DNA from: Bacteroidota bacterium
Lineage (GTDB): Bacteria > Bacteroidota > Ignavibacteria > Kapaibacteriales > UBA2268
NCBI GenBank assembly: GCA_004322215.1
Contig: SCSM01000006.1
Span: forward strand, 19,186-83,185
Length of the DNA: 64,000 bases
Direction: 5' to 3'
The notes under the pieces were generated by a model. The model worked only from the letters and a program-made list of their open reading frames with translations, made no database searches and was not told the origin of the DNA. Positions 8,768 to 17,969 of this stretch are shown one piece after another. The position numbers were made by a program, and so were the translations under genes. How positions within the stretch are numbered: the stretch's first letter is position 1; the number at the start of each line of letters is the position of its first letter.

Positions 8768-11700
8768 ATGAAAAAATTTTTTGTTTACCTAATTGCACTC
8801 TCGATTGTCCTAGTTGGTACTCTTACAGCACAGGACAGACAGATTTCCGGCAAGATTTCATCTGATAAAGGTGAAGCACTAACGGGTGTAACTGTCATGG
8901 TTAAGGGAACTGCTATCGGAACTTTTACAAAATCCGACGGAACATACAAATTGTCGGTTCCAAAAACGGCAAGAACCCTTATATTTAAGAGATTAGGCGT
9001 CAAGACCAAGGAGTTGAGCATCGGTTCAAACGATGTCATTAATGTAACGATGGAAGAAGATAAAATCCTGATGGATGAAGTCGTTGTTACTGCCATTGGC
9101 CTTGAAAGAGAAAAGAAATCACTTGGATATTCTGTTGAAGAAGTCGGTGGAAAGATTATTTCTGAATCCAGAACGACAAATATTCTGAACTCATTGACAG
9201 GTAAGGTTGCAGGTGTACAGGTAACAAATTCATCGGGTACACCCGGTGCTGCATCATATATTAAAATTCGCGGCATATCATCAATAACAGGAGAGAATCA
9301 ACCATTATTTGTAATTGATGGTGTACCGATTGATAATACTATGAGTTACAGCGGTAATCCTGATGATGGAAATAATAATTTGTTGGAAGGGGTAAATTAT
9401 TCAAACCGTGCAATTGATATAAATCCCGACGACATAGAATCGGTTAGTGTGTTGAAAGGTCCTGCCGCAACTGCTTTATATGGAATCAGAGCGGCAAGTG
9501 GTGCAATCATTATAACAACAAAAAAAGGAACGATGAGTGAAGGTGAGCCAATAAATGTGAGCTTTTCAGCAACATCAACTTTCGAAGAAGTTAATAAAAT
9601 GCCTGAAATGCAAGACAAGTATGCCCAGGGACAATTAGTTGATGCTGCAGGAAAAAGAATGGGACAAAATGGCTTTAATGTGAATACAGCAGTTCCGACT
9701 TATAGAGGACCGGGTAAACATGAGTCATTATCTTGGGGACCTCCCCTCACAGGTCTTTCCTGGGATGGTCAACCGAATATTTACGATAAAAACGGAAATA
9801 TTGTTCTCAATAGTGACCCATCTGCAGTAAAACCGGTTACTCCTTATGATAATATCGGGAATTTTTTCCAAATGGGTTCTACTTATACAGAATCATTAAA
9901 TATGGCTGGTGGTACGGAGTTTGGTTCTTACTTCTTCTCTTTATCGAATTCAACATCAAAGGGTATTATTCCAATGAGTACATTCGACAGAACTACTGTA
10001 AGAATTACTGGAGAAGCAAAAATTTCTTCGAGATTAAAAGCATCAGGTTCTATGAGTTATTCAAATTCCGGTGGCACAAGAATTCAAACCGGTTCAAACA
10101 CATCCGGTGTCATGCTTGGTTTAGTCCGTACTCCTTGCACATTTGACAATTCTAACGGTTTTGGAAAAGACGGTGCAAGCAATCCAGAAGCTTATATGTA
10201 TCTCGATAATAACACACAAAGAACATATAGAGGTGTTGGTTTTTATGGTGCGCCTTATGGATACTATGATAATCCATTCTGGACTGTTAACAGAAATACA
10301 TTTAAGGATAATGTAGATAGATTTATAGGATATTTTCAGACTAATTATTATGTTGCCGAATGGCTGGATATAATGTACAGACTTGGTGCTGATATTTATT
10401 CTGACAAGAGGAAGATGGATTTCTCGATTGGATCAAGCAATGTTCCTGCCGGACAGATACAAGATCATCAACTTTTCAATAGTGATATAAATTCAGACTT
10501 AATATTAACTTTTACTCAAAAGATTACTGATGATTTATTTGCTAAGTTTTTACTTGGTAATAATATGTATCAATCAAAAGGTACAAGTATATATGTACAA
10601 GGGGATGGTCTGAAAAATTTTGGCTTTTATTATTTGTCAAATGCAAGTAGCGAGATATCCAGACAAAGTAGTAGTACTTTAAGGAGATTGGCTTTTTATG
10701 GCGACTTGACTTTAGATTATAAGAGCATGATTTATTTGAACGGAACACTGAGAAATGAAATGTCTACAACATTACCTGAGGCAAACAACTCATTTTGGTA
10801 TGGTGCTGGAAATTTATCTTTCGTTTTTACTGAAGCTTTTAAAGATGTCATGCAGGGAAGTGCTTTATCATTTGGCAAATTAAGATTTAATTATGCGATT
10901 GTTGGTAAAGATGCCCCATTGTTTAGTACAACAACACCTTATATTCCACCAACATATGCTGATGGTTGGACAAGTGGAATATCCTTCCCAATTTTAAAAA
11001 CTGTCGGCTATGCTACAGGTGATGTACTTGGTAATGACAAATTAAAACCTGAAAAGACAACATCATTTGAAGTAGGTGTGGACTTAAGTTTCTTTGATAA
11101 TCTTTTTGGTTTAAATTTAACTTATTATTCCTCCAAAAGTGTAGACCAAATTTTCAATGTTCCAATTTCAGCTACATCAGGTTATTGGAGAAAGGTTATG
11201 AACGCAGGAGAAATTTCAAATAACGGCTTTGAGGCTGTTTTAACTGCAACACCTGTAAATTCGAACAATTTTAAATGGGATTTTGCCATTAACTTTTCAA
11301 CTTATAAGAATATGGTTGATAAATTAGCTGATGGAGTTGAGAATATTTTCTTAGGCGGCTTCGAAGGTTCATCAATCAGGGCAGTTGCCGGAAAACCGTA
11401 TGGCTCGATATTTGGATTTGGCTGGCTGAGAGATGCTAATGGTAACGTTGTCATCAATGACGACCCGAATACTTCCGAGTATGGATATCCTATTTTAGAC
11501 CCATTGGAAAAAGATTTTGGAAGTGCAAATCCGGATTGGCTGATGGGTATTAGAAATACATTAACTTGGGAAGGATTGTCTTTCAGCTTCTTGCTGGACT
11601 TTAAGCAAGGTGGTGTACTTTGGGATGGTACGAGAGGAGCATTATATTACTTTGGAACATCAAAGGATACTGAAATCAGAACTTCTGATTTGGATTCAAA

Positions 11701-12103
11701 CCATGTTTTCACAGGAGTTAAAGGTCATTATGATTCTACGGGTGTTTTAATTACAAACGGACAAAATAATAATATAAAGGTTCCTTATGGACAGGGTTGG
11801 CTTGGTTTCGGAAACGGGAATGGTTTTTATGGCAGCAATACTGAAGACTTTATCGAAGATGCAAGCTGGGTTCGTTTAAGAGAAATAAGCGTATCTTATC
11901 AATTACCAAAATCAATTGTTGAATCAACTCCATTTTCAGATATTATTATTACTTTCACCGGAAGAAATTTATGGTTGAGCACAAAATATAAAGGAATTGA
12001 CCCCGAAACAAATTTGATGGGTGCATTTAATGCGCAGGGATTAGATTATTTCAATATGCCCGGTACGAGGACGTATAACATTTCGCTGAATGTTAAGTTC
12101 TGA
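8768..12103 (+). CDS. SusC/RagA-family TonB-linked outer-membrane transporter
   Basis: 1111 residues, typical for the family. Signal peptide at 1-21 (ends GTLTAQD). Residues about 24-100 form a carboxypeptidase-regulatory-like domain (ISGKISSDKGEALTGVTVMV). The TonB-box region DEVVVTAIG follows, then the plug domain with IKIRGISSITGENQPLFVID and VSVLKGPAATALYGIRAASG, the SusC signature. The remainder is a 22-strand beta-barrel ending in NISLNVKF with a terminal Phe, as required for outer-membrane insertion. It forms a lid-and-barrel complex with the SusD protein encoded 41 bases downstream and imports oligosaccharides or peptides with energy from TonB. No glycoside hydrolase, peptidase or HTCS regulator is adjacent, so the substrate is not predictable. 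Confidence 0.95.
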   Translation: MKKFFVYLIALSIVLVGTLTAQDRQISGKISSDKGEALTGVTVMVKGTAIGTFTKSDGTYKLSVPKTARTLIFKRLGVKTKELSIGSNDVINVTMEEDKILMDEVVVTAIGLEREKKSLGYSVEEVGGKIISESRTTNILNSLTGKVAGVQVTNSSGTPGAASYIKIRGISSITGENQPLFVIDGVPIDNTMSYSGNPDDGNNNLLEGVNYSNRAIDINPDDIESVSVLKGPAATALYGIRAASGAIIITTKKGTMSEGEPINVSFSATSTFEEVNKMPEMQDKYAQGQLVDAAGKRMGQNGFNVNTAVPTYRGPGKHESLSWGPPLTGLSWDGQPNIYDKNGNIVLNSDPSAVKPVTPYDNIGNFFQMGSTYTESLNMAGGTEFGSYFFSLSNSTSKGIIPMSTFDRTTVRITGEAKISSRLKASGSMSYSNSGGTRIQTGSNTSGVMLGLVRTPCTFDNSNGFGKDGASNPEAYMYLDNNTQRTYRGVGFYGAPYGYYDNPFWTVNRNTFKDNVDRFIGYFQTNYYVAEWLDIMYRLGADIYSDKRKMDFSIGSSNVPAGQIQDHQLFNSDINSDLILTFTQKITDDLFAKFLLGNNMYQSKGTSIYVQGDGLKNFGFYYLSNASSEISRQSSSTLRRLAFYGDLTLDYKSMIYLNGTLRNEMSTTLPEANNSFWYGAGNLSFVFTEAFKDVMQGSALSFGKLRFNYAIVGKDAPLFSTTTPYIPPTYADGWTSGISFPILKTVGYATGDVLGNDKLKPEKTTSFEVGVDLSFFDNLFGLNLTYYSSKSVDQIFNVPISATSGYWRKVMNAGEISNNGFEAVLTATPVNSNNFKWDFAINFSTYKNMVDKLADGVENIFLGGFEGSSIRAVAGKPYGSIFGFGWLRDANGNVVINDDPNTSEYGYPILDPLEKDFGSANPDWLMGIRNTLTWEGLSFSFLLDFKQGGVLWDGTRGALYYFGTSKDTEIRTSDLDSNHVFTGVKGHYDSTGVLITNGQNNNIKVPYGQGWLGFGNGNGFYGSNTEDFIEDASWVRLREISVSYQLPKSIVESTPFSDIIITFTGRNLWLSTKYKGIDPETNLMGAFNAQGLDYFNMPGTRTYNISLNVKF

Positions 12104-12144
12104 TTAATTAGTAAATGTATTATTAATAATAAAGAAGAAAAATT

Positions 12145-13503
12145 ATGAAAACAAAATTGTATAGTTTACTGATAATATCAATAATATTCCTTGCATCCTG
12201 CGGTAAATGGATTGATACGGGCTTGAATACTGACCCAACTTTACCAAATGATGCTACACTGAATGTTCTGTTACCTACATTGCAGGCAGGTACAGCTTAT
12301 GTACTTGGAGGAGACATTGACAGATTTACTGCATTGTTTACTCAGCACATAACAGGAACATCCAGACAACATCTTGGCCTTTATAGATATCAGGTTACCG
12401 AATCGGATATTAATAATGCCTGGGTTACAATGTATAGTGGACCGATGATGGATATGTATGTAATGATTAACAAAGCAAGGGAAAACGGCTCACCCCATTA
12501 TCTGGGTATTGCCGAAGTTATGATGGCTTACTCACTTGGATTTTGGACTGATATCCTGGGAGATATTCCCTATTCTGAATGTTTCCAAGGCGACAAAAAT
12601 TTAAGACCAAAATATGATACACAATCCGAGATTTACACATCCATTCAGAAGTTATTAGATTCTGCTATTGTTCATTTAGGTGCATCTTCAAGCAATTTTT
12701 CACCGGCAGAAGATGATTTTATTTATTCCGGTGATTTAGCCTTATGGACAAAAGCGGCATATACTCTGAAAGCAAGATTTTACCTCCATGTGAAGGAATT
12801 CAATTTAGCATTAACAGCATTGACAAATGGTATTTCTTCAAATGCAGAAGATATGAGGTTTACATTTGGTTCAGCAGAAACTGAAGCTAATCCCTGGTAT
12901 CAGTTTGTAACTCAACGTGGCGATATTTCCATGGGTGAACCCTTGATGACAGTGATGAATAATCTGAATGACCCAAGAAGACCTGCTTATGCTGAATTAG
13001 ACGATAGTAGTAAGTATTCTCCTAATTCTCCACTTGGTGCATATTACTCATCTATCAATTCACCTGTTGAATTTGTTACTTATGCAGAAGCAAAATTCAT
13101 CGAATCTGAATGTAGGTTTTATAATAATGATAAACCGGGTGCTTACACTGCTTATACAGATGCTATCACTTCATCAATTCAGAAATATATACCAAATGCC
13201 GATGTTGCGGGATATTTAGCACAGGCTGCCGTTGGTGTCGGTGATGCAAATTTAACGGTTCAGAACATCATGGACCAGAAGTATATTGCAATGTACACAC
13301 AGTATGAAAGCTGGGTTGATTGGCGGAGAACCGGATTCCCAAGCTTGAATCCAACGACAGGTACTCAAATCATAAGAAGATTTCCCTATCCTCAATCAGA
13401 AAGATTATTCAACTTCGGCAGTTTGTCTGCTGTACAGGGTTATTCCCAGGCGACATCATTCATGTTTACAAAAGTTTGGTGGGATAAAATGTGGAATCCA
13501 TGA
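12145..13503 (+). CDS. SusD/RagB-family outer-membrane lipoprotein (SusD-like_2 type)
   Basis: 452 residues. Lipobox FLASC with Cys19, so it is exported and lipidated, presumably on the cell surface. The body matches the SusD-like_2 branch: NVLLPTLQAGTAYVLGGDID near the N-terminus, TPR-like helices (YLGIAEVMMAYSLGFWTDIL, then GDIPYSEC), LALWTKAAYTLKARFYL, and a C-terminal MDQKYIAMYTQYESWVDWRR segment. It caps the SusC barrel and binds ligand. It is co-transcribed with the SusC gene (41-base gap, no promoter seen) and followed by a strong terminator. Confidence 0.93.
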   Translation: MKTKLYSLLIISIIFLASCGKWIDTGLNTDPTLPNDATLNVLLPTLQAGTAYVLGGDIDRFTALFTQHITGTSRQHLGLYRYQVTESDINNAWVTMYSGPMMDMYVMINKARENGSPHYLGIAEVMMAYSLGFWTDILGDIPYSECFQGDKNLRPKYDTQSEIYTSIQKLLDSAIVHLGASSSNFSPAEDDFIYSGDLALWTKAAYTLKARFYLHVKEFNLALTALTNGISSNAEDMRFTFGSAETEANPWYQFVTQRGDISMGEPLMTVMNNLNDPRRPAYAELDDSSKYSPNSPLGAYYSSINSPVEFVTYAEAKFIESECRFYNNDKPGAYTAYTDAITSSIQKYIPNADVAGYLAQAAVGVGDANLTVQNIMDQKYIAMYTQYESWVDWRRTGFPSLNPTTGTQIIRRFPYPQSERLFNFGSLSAVQGYSQATSFMFTKVWWDKMWNP

Positions 13504-13543
13504 GAAAATAATTAAAATTAGAAAATTAATTATTGATAATTAT

Positions 13544-13587
13544 AAAGCGGCTTAATATTACTTATTTTATTAAGCCGCTTTTTTTTT
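13544..13587 (+). terminator. Strong intrinsic terminator of the SusCD operon
   Basis: A 13-bp perfect stem AAAGCGGCTTAAT / ATTAAGCCGCTTT with a 12-base AT-rich loop, followed by nine T residues. It closes the SusC/SusD unit just before comB. Confidence 0.92.
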
Positions 13588-13598
13588 ATGTTTGAAGT

Positions 13599-14363
13599 AT
13601 GAAAATAAAAACTTTAATATCAAATACTGAAATTGTAACGACAGGTCTGAGTATTGACTCTACAATTGTAGTTGTTATTGATGTACTGAGAGCAAGTTCA
13701 ACAATATGTGCTGCGCTGTATTACGGAGCAAAAGAGATAATTCCTTGCAGGACAATTGAAAAAGCGAAAGAAATTTATAATAATTATCCAATAGGTACTG
13801 TATTGCTTTGTGGCGAAAGGAATGGAGTAAAGCCAAGGGGATTTGATTTAGGCAACTCCCCTGCTGAATTTACAAAAGAAATTGTCGAAAATAAATCATT
13901 GATTATGACAACTACTAATTGCACAAATGCAATCTCGAAATTAAAGAATAAAAAAAATATTTTTATGGCATGCTTTTCTAATTTCACTTCGGTTATTGAG
14001 TTAATAAGAAGTAAATTAGATAATAAGGACATTGATTTAATGTTTGTATGTGCCGGTGATAATGGGAATAAATCTCTTGAAGATACTGTATGTTCGGGTG
14101 CATATATCAATTCCATTGTAAACAGGTATGATAATTGCTACTTAAATGAGGAAAGCCAATTAGCATTGAATACATTTTCGGATGTAAAAAATAACTTAAA
14201 AGAAGCATTTTATAATTCTGAGCATGGAAAATTACTGAGGAAATTAGGATTTCAAATGGATATTGATTTGGCAATGAAATATGATTTATTTCCGGTAGTA
14301 CCTTTTTATAAATACGGGAGAATAATCCCAATTAGTCCCTCTTTCTATAAAGGGGATAAATAA
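13599..14363 (+). CDS. comB: 2-phosphosulfolactate phosphatase family protein (ComB)
   Basis: 254 residues. ComB is a Mg-dependent phosphatase first described in coenzyme M synthesis and common in bacteria that do not make CoM. Signatures are VVVIDVLRASSTICAAL near residue 30, GERNGVKPRGFDLGNSPAEF near 70-90, and FVCAGDNGNKSLEDTVCSGA near 150. The TTTNGTRAI motif reads TTTNCTNAI here, a substitution near the expected active site that may alter activity. The last 11 residues (ISPSFYKGDK) are encoded by a palindromic repeat copy that supplies the end of the gene (see 14337-14356). The gene starts 12 bases after the previous terminator. Confidence 0.85.
   Translation: MKIKTLISNTEIVTTGLSIDSTIVVVIDVLRASSTICAALYYGAKEIIPCRTIEKAKEIYNNYPIGTVLLCGERNGVKPRGFDLGNSPAEFTKEIVENKSLIMTTTNCTNAISKLKNKKNIFMACFSNFTSVIELIRSKLDNKDIDLMFVCAGDNGNKSLEDTVCSGAYINSIVNRYDNCYLNEESQLALNTFSDVKNNLKEAFYNSEHGKLLRKLGFQMDIDLAMKYDLFPVVPFYKYGRIIPISPSFYKGDK
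14337..14356. repeat. Palindromic element copy inside the 3' end of comB
   Basis: CCCTCTTT-CTAT-AAAGGGGA, an imperfect palindrome read as S-P-S-F-Y-K-G-D. It matches the copies at 30391-30408, 35906-35923 and 35941-35960 in pattern (CCnCCTTTn4AAAGGnG) and in coding frame. Confidence 0.6.
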
Positions 14364-14436
14364 AAGGATTTGAAAGTTAATAAAAAAGTTGTTATATTTC
14401 GATACTTACATTGCAGCATAATGACGGAGTTTGAGA

Positions 14437-17304
14437 ATGAGAACAGTTTACAAGGATGCAGAAGTGCATCAGGGTACGCCTAAGCGTACAATTGGAGGTT
14501 TTACAAAAACCACATCAAATATTAATCCCCGTACTGAGATTGGCGGTGCAAAATCGAATATTTCCCAAAAAGCTATTTCAAAGGGAGAAGCTTCTAAATT
14601 TAAAACAACACCAAAAGGAATGTGGCAATTCCGCTTAATTGGCGTACTTTTATTCATATTCTCTGCCCTATTGACAATTAGCTTAATATCATACACACCT
14701 AAAGATGAAATTAACTCCCAAATAGGGATGAGTGATATTTGGGGAATAATTACAGGAAATAGTTCAGTATATGCGAAAATCGGAATGATAAGTAATTGGC
14801 TGGGAGTCGCAGGAGCAATACTTTCTAACTTCTTGTTTACATATACGCTTGGATTTGTAATTATTTTATTACCGGCTATTCTGACATTGTGGGGATTGGA
14901 TTTATTCAAATCATATTCTATCAGCGAAAGAACGATAAAATTAACTATAATATATTTTGTTTTCGGATTAATGTTCTCTGCGACATTCGGTACATTTTCA
15001 TTATTCGGATGGTTCCCTGATTTATCGAGACAATGGTACGGTGCAGTCGGTGAATTCACTGCACGTTTAACAAATAACCTTATCGGGAAAATTGCAGGAC
15101 TTTCGCTTTATTTAGCCGCAATGATTTTGACTATAGTTATTACATTCAAAATTGCATTAAAAGATGCATTAAAGGAGGCGGGTGTTTTCTTCAGTCCAGT
15201 TAGTTCAAAATTAAAACCGGTATTTGGAAAAGTTACAGATACGGTAAGTTCAGAGTTGGATAAGTTTGCTTATAAGACTGTCGAACAATCCGAAAAATTA
15301 AATATTGAAAATCTAGTACCGTTCGGGAAAAATACTCAATATCATTCATCGAATCCACAAAATGTTTCTCCTGCTTTAGGAATAACAAATGATGAAGAAA
15401 GGATAATTCCGTCTGAGCCAGATGAGCCGGTCAGAATAATAAGAAGAAATTTAGGTATTGATGTAAATAAATTTCATAATTCATCAAACGAAGATTTAAA
15501 TATTTCACTTAAAACACAAATAAGCAATTTTTCGAATATTCAAAGTTATATCAGTAATAGTGAAAAAGTTGAAAATAAAATAAATAGAGATAATGAAGTT
15601 AATATAATAACAAATTATAAACCAATAAGTCATGATATAAAATCCGAGCAATCTGTAAATGAACTACTCGAAAAGCTGAAATCTGACCTTGTAGCCAAAC
15701 ATATTTTGATCGATGAGGAAACACCGGCTAATGAAAAGCCATTAACCATTGAAGTAAATGAATTACCTGTTGAAACAAAAGTCGAGATTGATTTTCATAA
15801 TCCGTTAAGCACTTCAATACATGATGAAAAGATAAAATACAAAAAACCATCATTGGATTTTCTTGATGAAGAGGAAGAGATTACAAAAGTAAACGATGAA
15901 GAACTAAAAATAAATGCAAAAATATTGCAGGAAAAGCTCGAAACTTTTAAAATATTCATTCAGAATCTTAGTGTTACACCGGGTCCGGTTGTTACAATGT
16001 ACGAATTTGTTCCTGCACCTGGTATAAAAATCAGTAAAATTGAAAGTTATGCCGATGACATAGCGATGGCATTGAAAGCAAGAGGAATCCGTGTTCTTGC
16101 ACCTATTCCCGGGAAGGGAACTGTTGGTATTGAAATTCCCAATCACAAACCATCGCTGGTTCGGCTTGGGAGTGTGATTAGATCGAATAAATTCCAGCAA
16201 AGCGATTTCAAACTTCCGATAGCACTGGGCAAAACAATTTCAGGCGAAGTTTACATGACTGATTTGACGAGAATGCCCCACTTGCTTATTGCCGGTTCAA
16301 CCGGCTCAGGCAAGAGTGTAGGAATTAATTCGATTATTACATCGCTAATATATAAACTTCATCCGAAAGATTTGAAGTTCGTTATTATTGACCCGAAGAA
16401 AGTTGAGCTAAGGCAGTACTCGGCATTGAAGAATCATTTCCTTGCAATATCTCCCGATATTAATGAGCCAATAATCACAAGTTCCGAAGATGCTGTAATT
16501 GCATTAAAGGCAATCTGTGCAGAAATGGATTTGAGGTATGACATACTCGCTGAAGTCGGACAAAGAAACATATTTGAATATAACAGGAAGGTAGCTGAAG
16601 GAAAAATCAAGACAGAAGACGGAAAGGTTTACCGCGAAATGCCTTTCATTGTTTTAATAATTGATGAATTGGCTGATTTGATGCTTACATCTGCGAAAGA
16701 GGTCGAATCACCGATTATAAGATTGGCTCAGCTTGCGAGGGCTGTCGGCATTCATCTTGTATTAGCAACCCAAAGACCTTCAGTTGATGTTATTACAGGA
16801 ATCATAAAAGCTAACTTCCCAGCAAGAATTTCATATCTTGTAGCTTCGAGAGTAGATTCTCGTACAATATTGGATGATGGAGGAGCCGAACAATTACTTG
16901 GTAACGGCGATATGCTTTTTCTACCAAGCGGTTCTCCAAAACCTATCAGGATACAGAATGCATTCATTAGCACTGAGGAAGTCGAAAGGATTTGCGAATC
17001 ATTGGAAAAGCAAAAGGGCTACTCACAGCCATATATGCTGCCAAGTTTAGTGGACAAAGGCATTCGTGCCGATAAGCTCTCAAAGGAGGATTGCGACCCA
17101 TTATTCGAAGAAGCAGCACGGCTAGTCATCCGTCATCAACAAGGTTCAATCTCGATGCTTCAGAGAAGGCTTAAAATCGGCTTTGCAAGAGCAGGAAAAA
17201 TAATTGATGAACTTGAAGTTATGGGTGTAGTAGGTCCTTCGGATGGTAGCAAAGCCCGTTCAGTGATTATGGATAGTGAAAGCGAACTGGAAGCTGTATT
17301 GTAA
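14437..17304 (+). CDS. ftsK: DNA translocase FtsK/SpoIIIE
   Basis: 955 residues. Residues about 60-240 hold four to five membrane spans (for example LIGVLLFIFSALLTISLISY) that anchor it at the septum. Residues about 250-490 form a variable, charged linker. The motor follows: the alpha/beta domain (ITKVNDEELKINAKILQEKL, then GPVVTMYEFVPAPGIKISKI), Walker A AGSTGSGKSVG, VIIDPKKVELRQY, Walker B VLIIDELADLM, and LVLATQRPSVDVITGIIKAN. The C-terminal winged-helix gamma domain (QGSISMLQRRLKIGFARAGK) reads the KOPS sequences. It pumps chromosome ends toward dif during division. ATG 14437 is chosen; TTG 14431 is also in frame. Confidence 0.95.
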   Translation: MRTVYKDAEVHQGTPKRTIGGFTKTTSNINPRTEIGGAKSNISQKAISKGEASKFKTTPKGMWQFRLIGVLLFIFSALLTISLISYTPKDEINSQIGMSDIWGIITGNSSVYAKIGMISNWLGVAGAILSNFLFTYTLGFVIILLPAILTLWGLDLFKSYSISERTIKLTIIYFVFGLMFSATFGTFSLFGWFPDLSRQWYGAVGEFTARLTNNLIGKIAGLSLYLAAMILTIVITFKIALKDALKEAGVFFSPVSSKLKPVFGKVTDTVSSELDKFAYKTVEQSEKLNIENLVPFGKNTQYHSSNPQNVSPALGITNDEERIIPSEPDEPVRIIRRNLGIDVNKFHNSSNEDLNISLKTQISNFSNIQSYISNSEKVENKINRDNEVNIITNYKPISHDIKSEQSVNELLEKLKSDLVAKHILIDEETPANEKPLTIEVNELPVETKVEIDFHNPLSTSIHDEKIKYKKPSLDFLDEEEEITKVNDEELKINAKILQEKLETFKIFIQNLSVTPGPVVTMYEFVPAPGIKISKIESYADDIAMALKARGIRVLAPIPGKGTVGIEIPNHKPSLVRLGSVIRSNKFQQSDFKLPIALGKTISGEVYMTDLTRMPHLLIAGSTGSGKSVGINSIITSLIYKLHPKDLKFVIIDPKKVELRQYSALKNHFLAISPDINEPIITSSEDAVIALKAICAEMDLRYDILAEVGQRNIFEYNRKVAEGKIKTEDGKVYREMPFIVLIIDELADLMLTSAKEVESPIIRLAQLARAVGIHLVLATQRPSVDVITGIIKANFPARISYLVASRVDSRTILDDGGAEQLLGNGDMLFLPSGSPKPIRIQNAFISTEEVERICESLEKQKGYSQPYMLPSLVDKGIRADKLSKEDCDPLFEEAARLVIRHQQGSISMLQRRLKIGFARAGKIIDELEVMGVVGPSDGSKARSVIMDSESELEAVL

Positions 17305-17936
17305 TTTTTATATTGAAAATCATTAGTCATAGCTTTATCACTTGCGATGAAACGAAGAATATAAATCCCGCTTGGCTCCAATGACAAATCAAAAGAAAAT
17401 TGCGACATACCTGCTACAGTCTGTAAATTTGAAATAATCCTACCATCAATACTACAAAGCATAACTGATTGTACATCAATATCAGCTTTTTTTGTTACAA
17501 GCAACAAACTACCAATTTGCTGTGTATAAAATAATTGTCTGCTTCTTCGTAGGATGTTGGTTCGTTGCCGTTGTCTGTGTAATCTTCGAGAACAGCTTTT
17601 GATGATTGGACATCGAAGTTGAGATTTTGGGTATATTTGTAACTATTCGGATCGTAAATGAGTATAGTGAAATTCCTGGCTTCAATACTGCCTTGAGTCA
17701 GATATGCAGTTTGATTTTCTTTAATTTCTGTTAATGAAGTAACTTTAAGAGAAAAGGCAATTGGTTTTAAATTGCATCCATCATAAAAGAGAATATAAAA
17801 ATATTATCGTATTTGAATCAATAAACCAAATTTTAATTTCTTTATTAAAGGATTCACCAGAATAATAGATAGGTAGAGTCTGAGTCTGCTTCGCATTCAG
17901 ATAAATAATAAAAAAGAGTAATGAAATAAATATCAT
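17305..17936 (-). pseudogene. Frameshifted gene for a T9SS-sorted protein
   Basis: On the minus strand three overlapping frames together make one protein-like sequence. Frame 1 starts at ATG 17936 with a signal-like MIFISLLFFIIYLNA and ends at TGA after about 50 codons. Frame 2 continues with FYDGCNLKPIAFSLKVTSLT to SYEEADN. Frame 3 continues with FYTQQIGSLLLVTKKADIDV, then CSIDGRIISN and EPSGIYILRF, a T9SS C-terminal sorting domain that runs without a stop into the antisense of ftsK. At least two frameshifts are needed. Either the gene has decayed, or the assembly has indel errors here. It heads a minus-strand group of T9SS genes (17970-21205). Confidence 0.6.
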
Positions 17937-17969
17937 GTATTATGATTTGGTATTGAGCATACATTAAAC

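Noticed and set aside
8785..9276. 163-codon minus-strand frame within the SusC gene
   Set aside because: It is antisense to the conserved plug and carboxypeptidase-like domains.
14469..15059. 196-codon minus-strand frame within ftsK
   Set aside because: It is wholly antisense to the conserved FtsK membrane region and has no recognisable domain.
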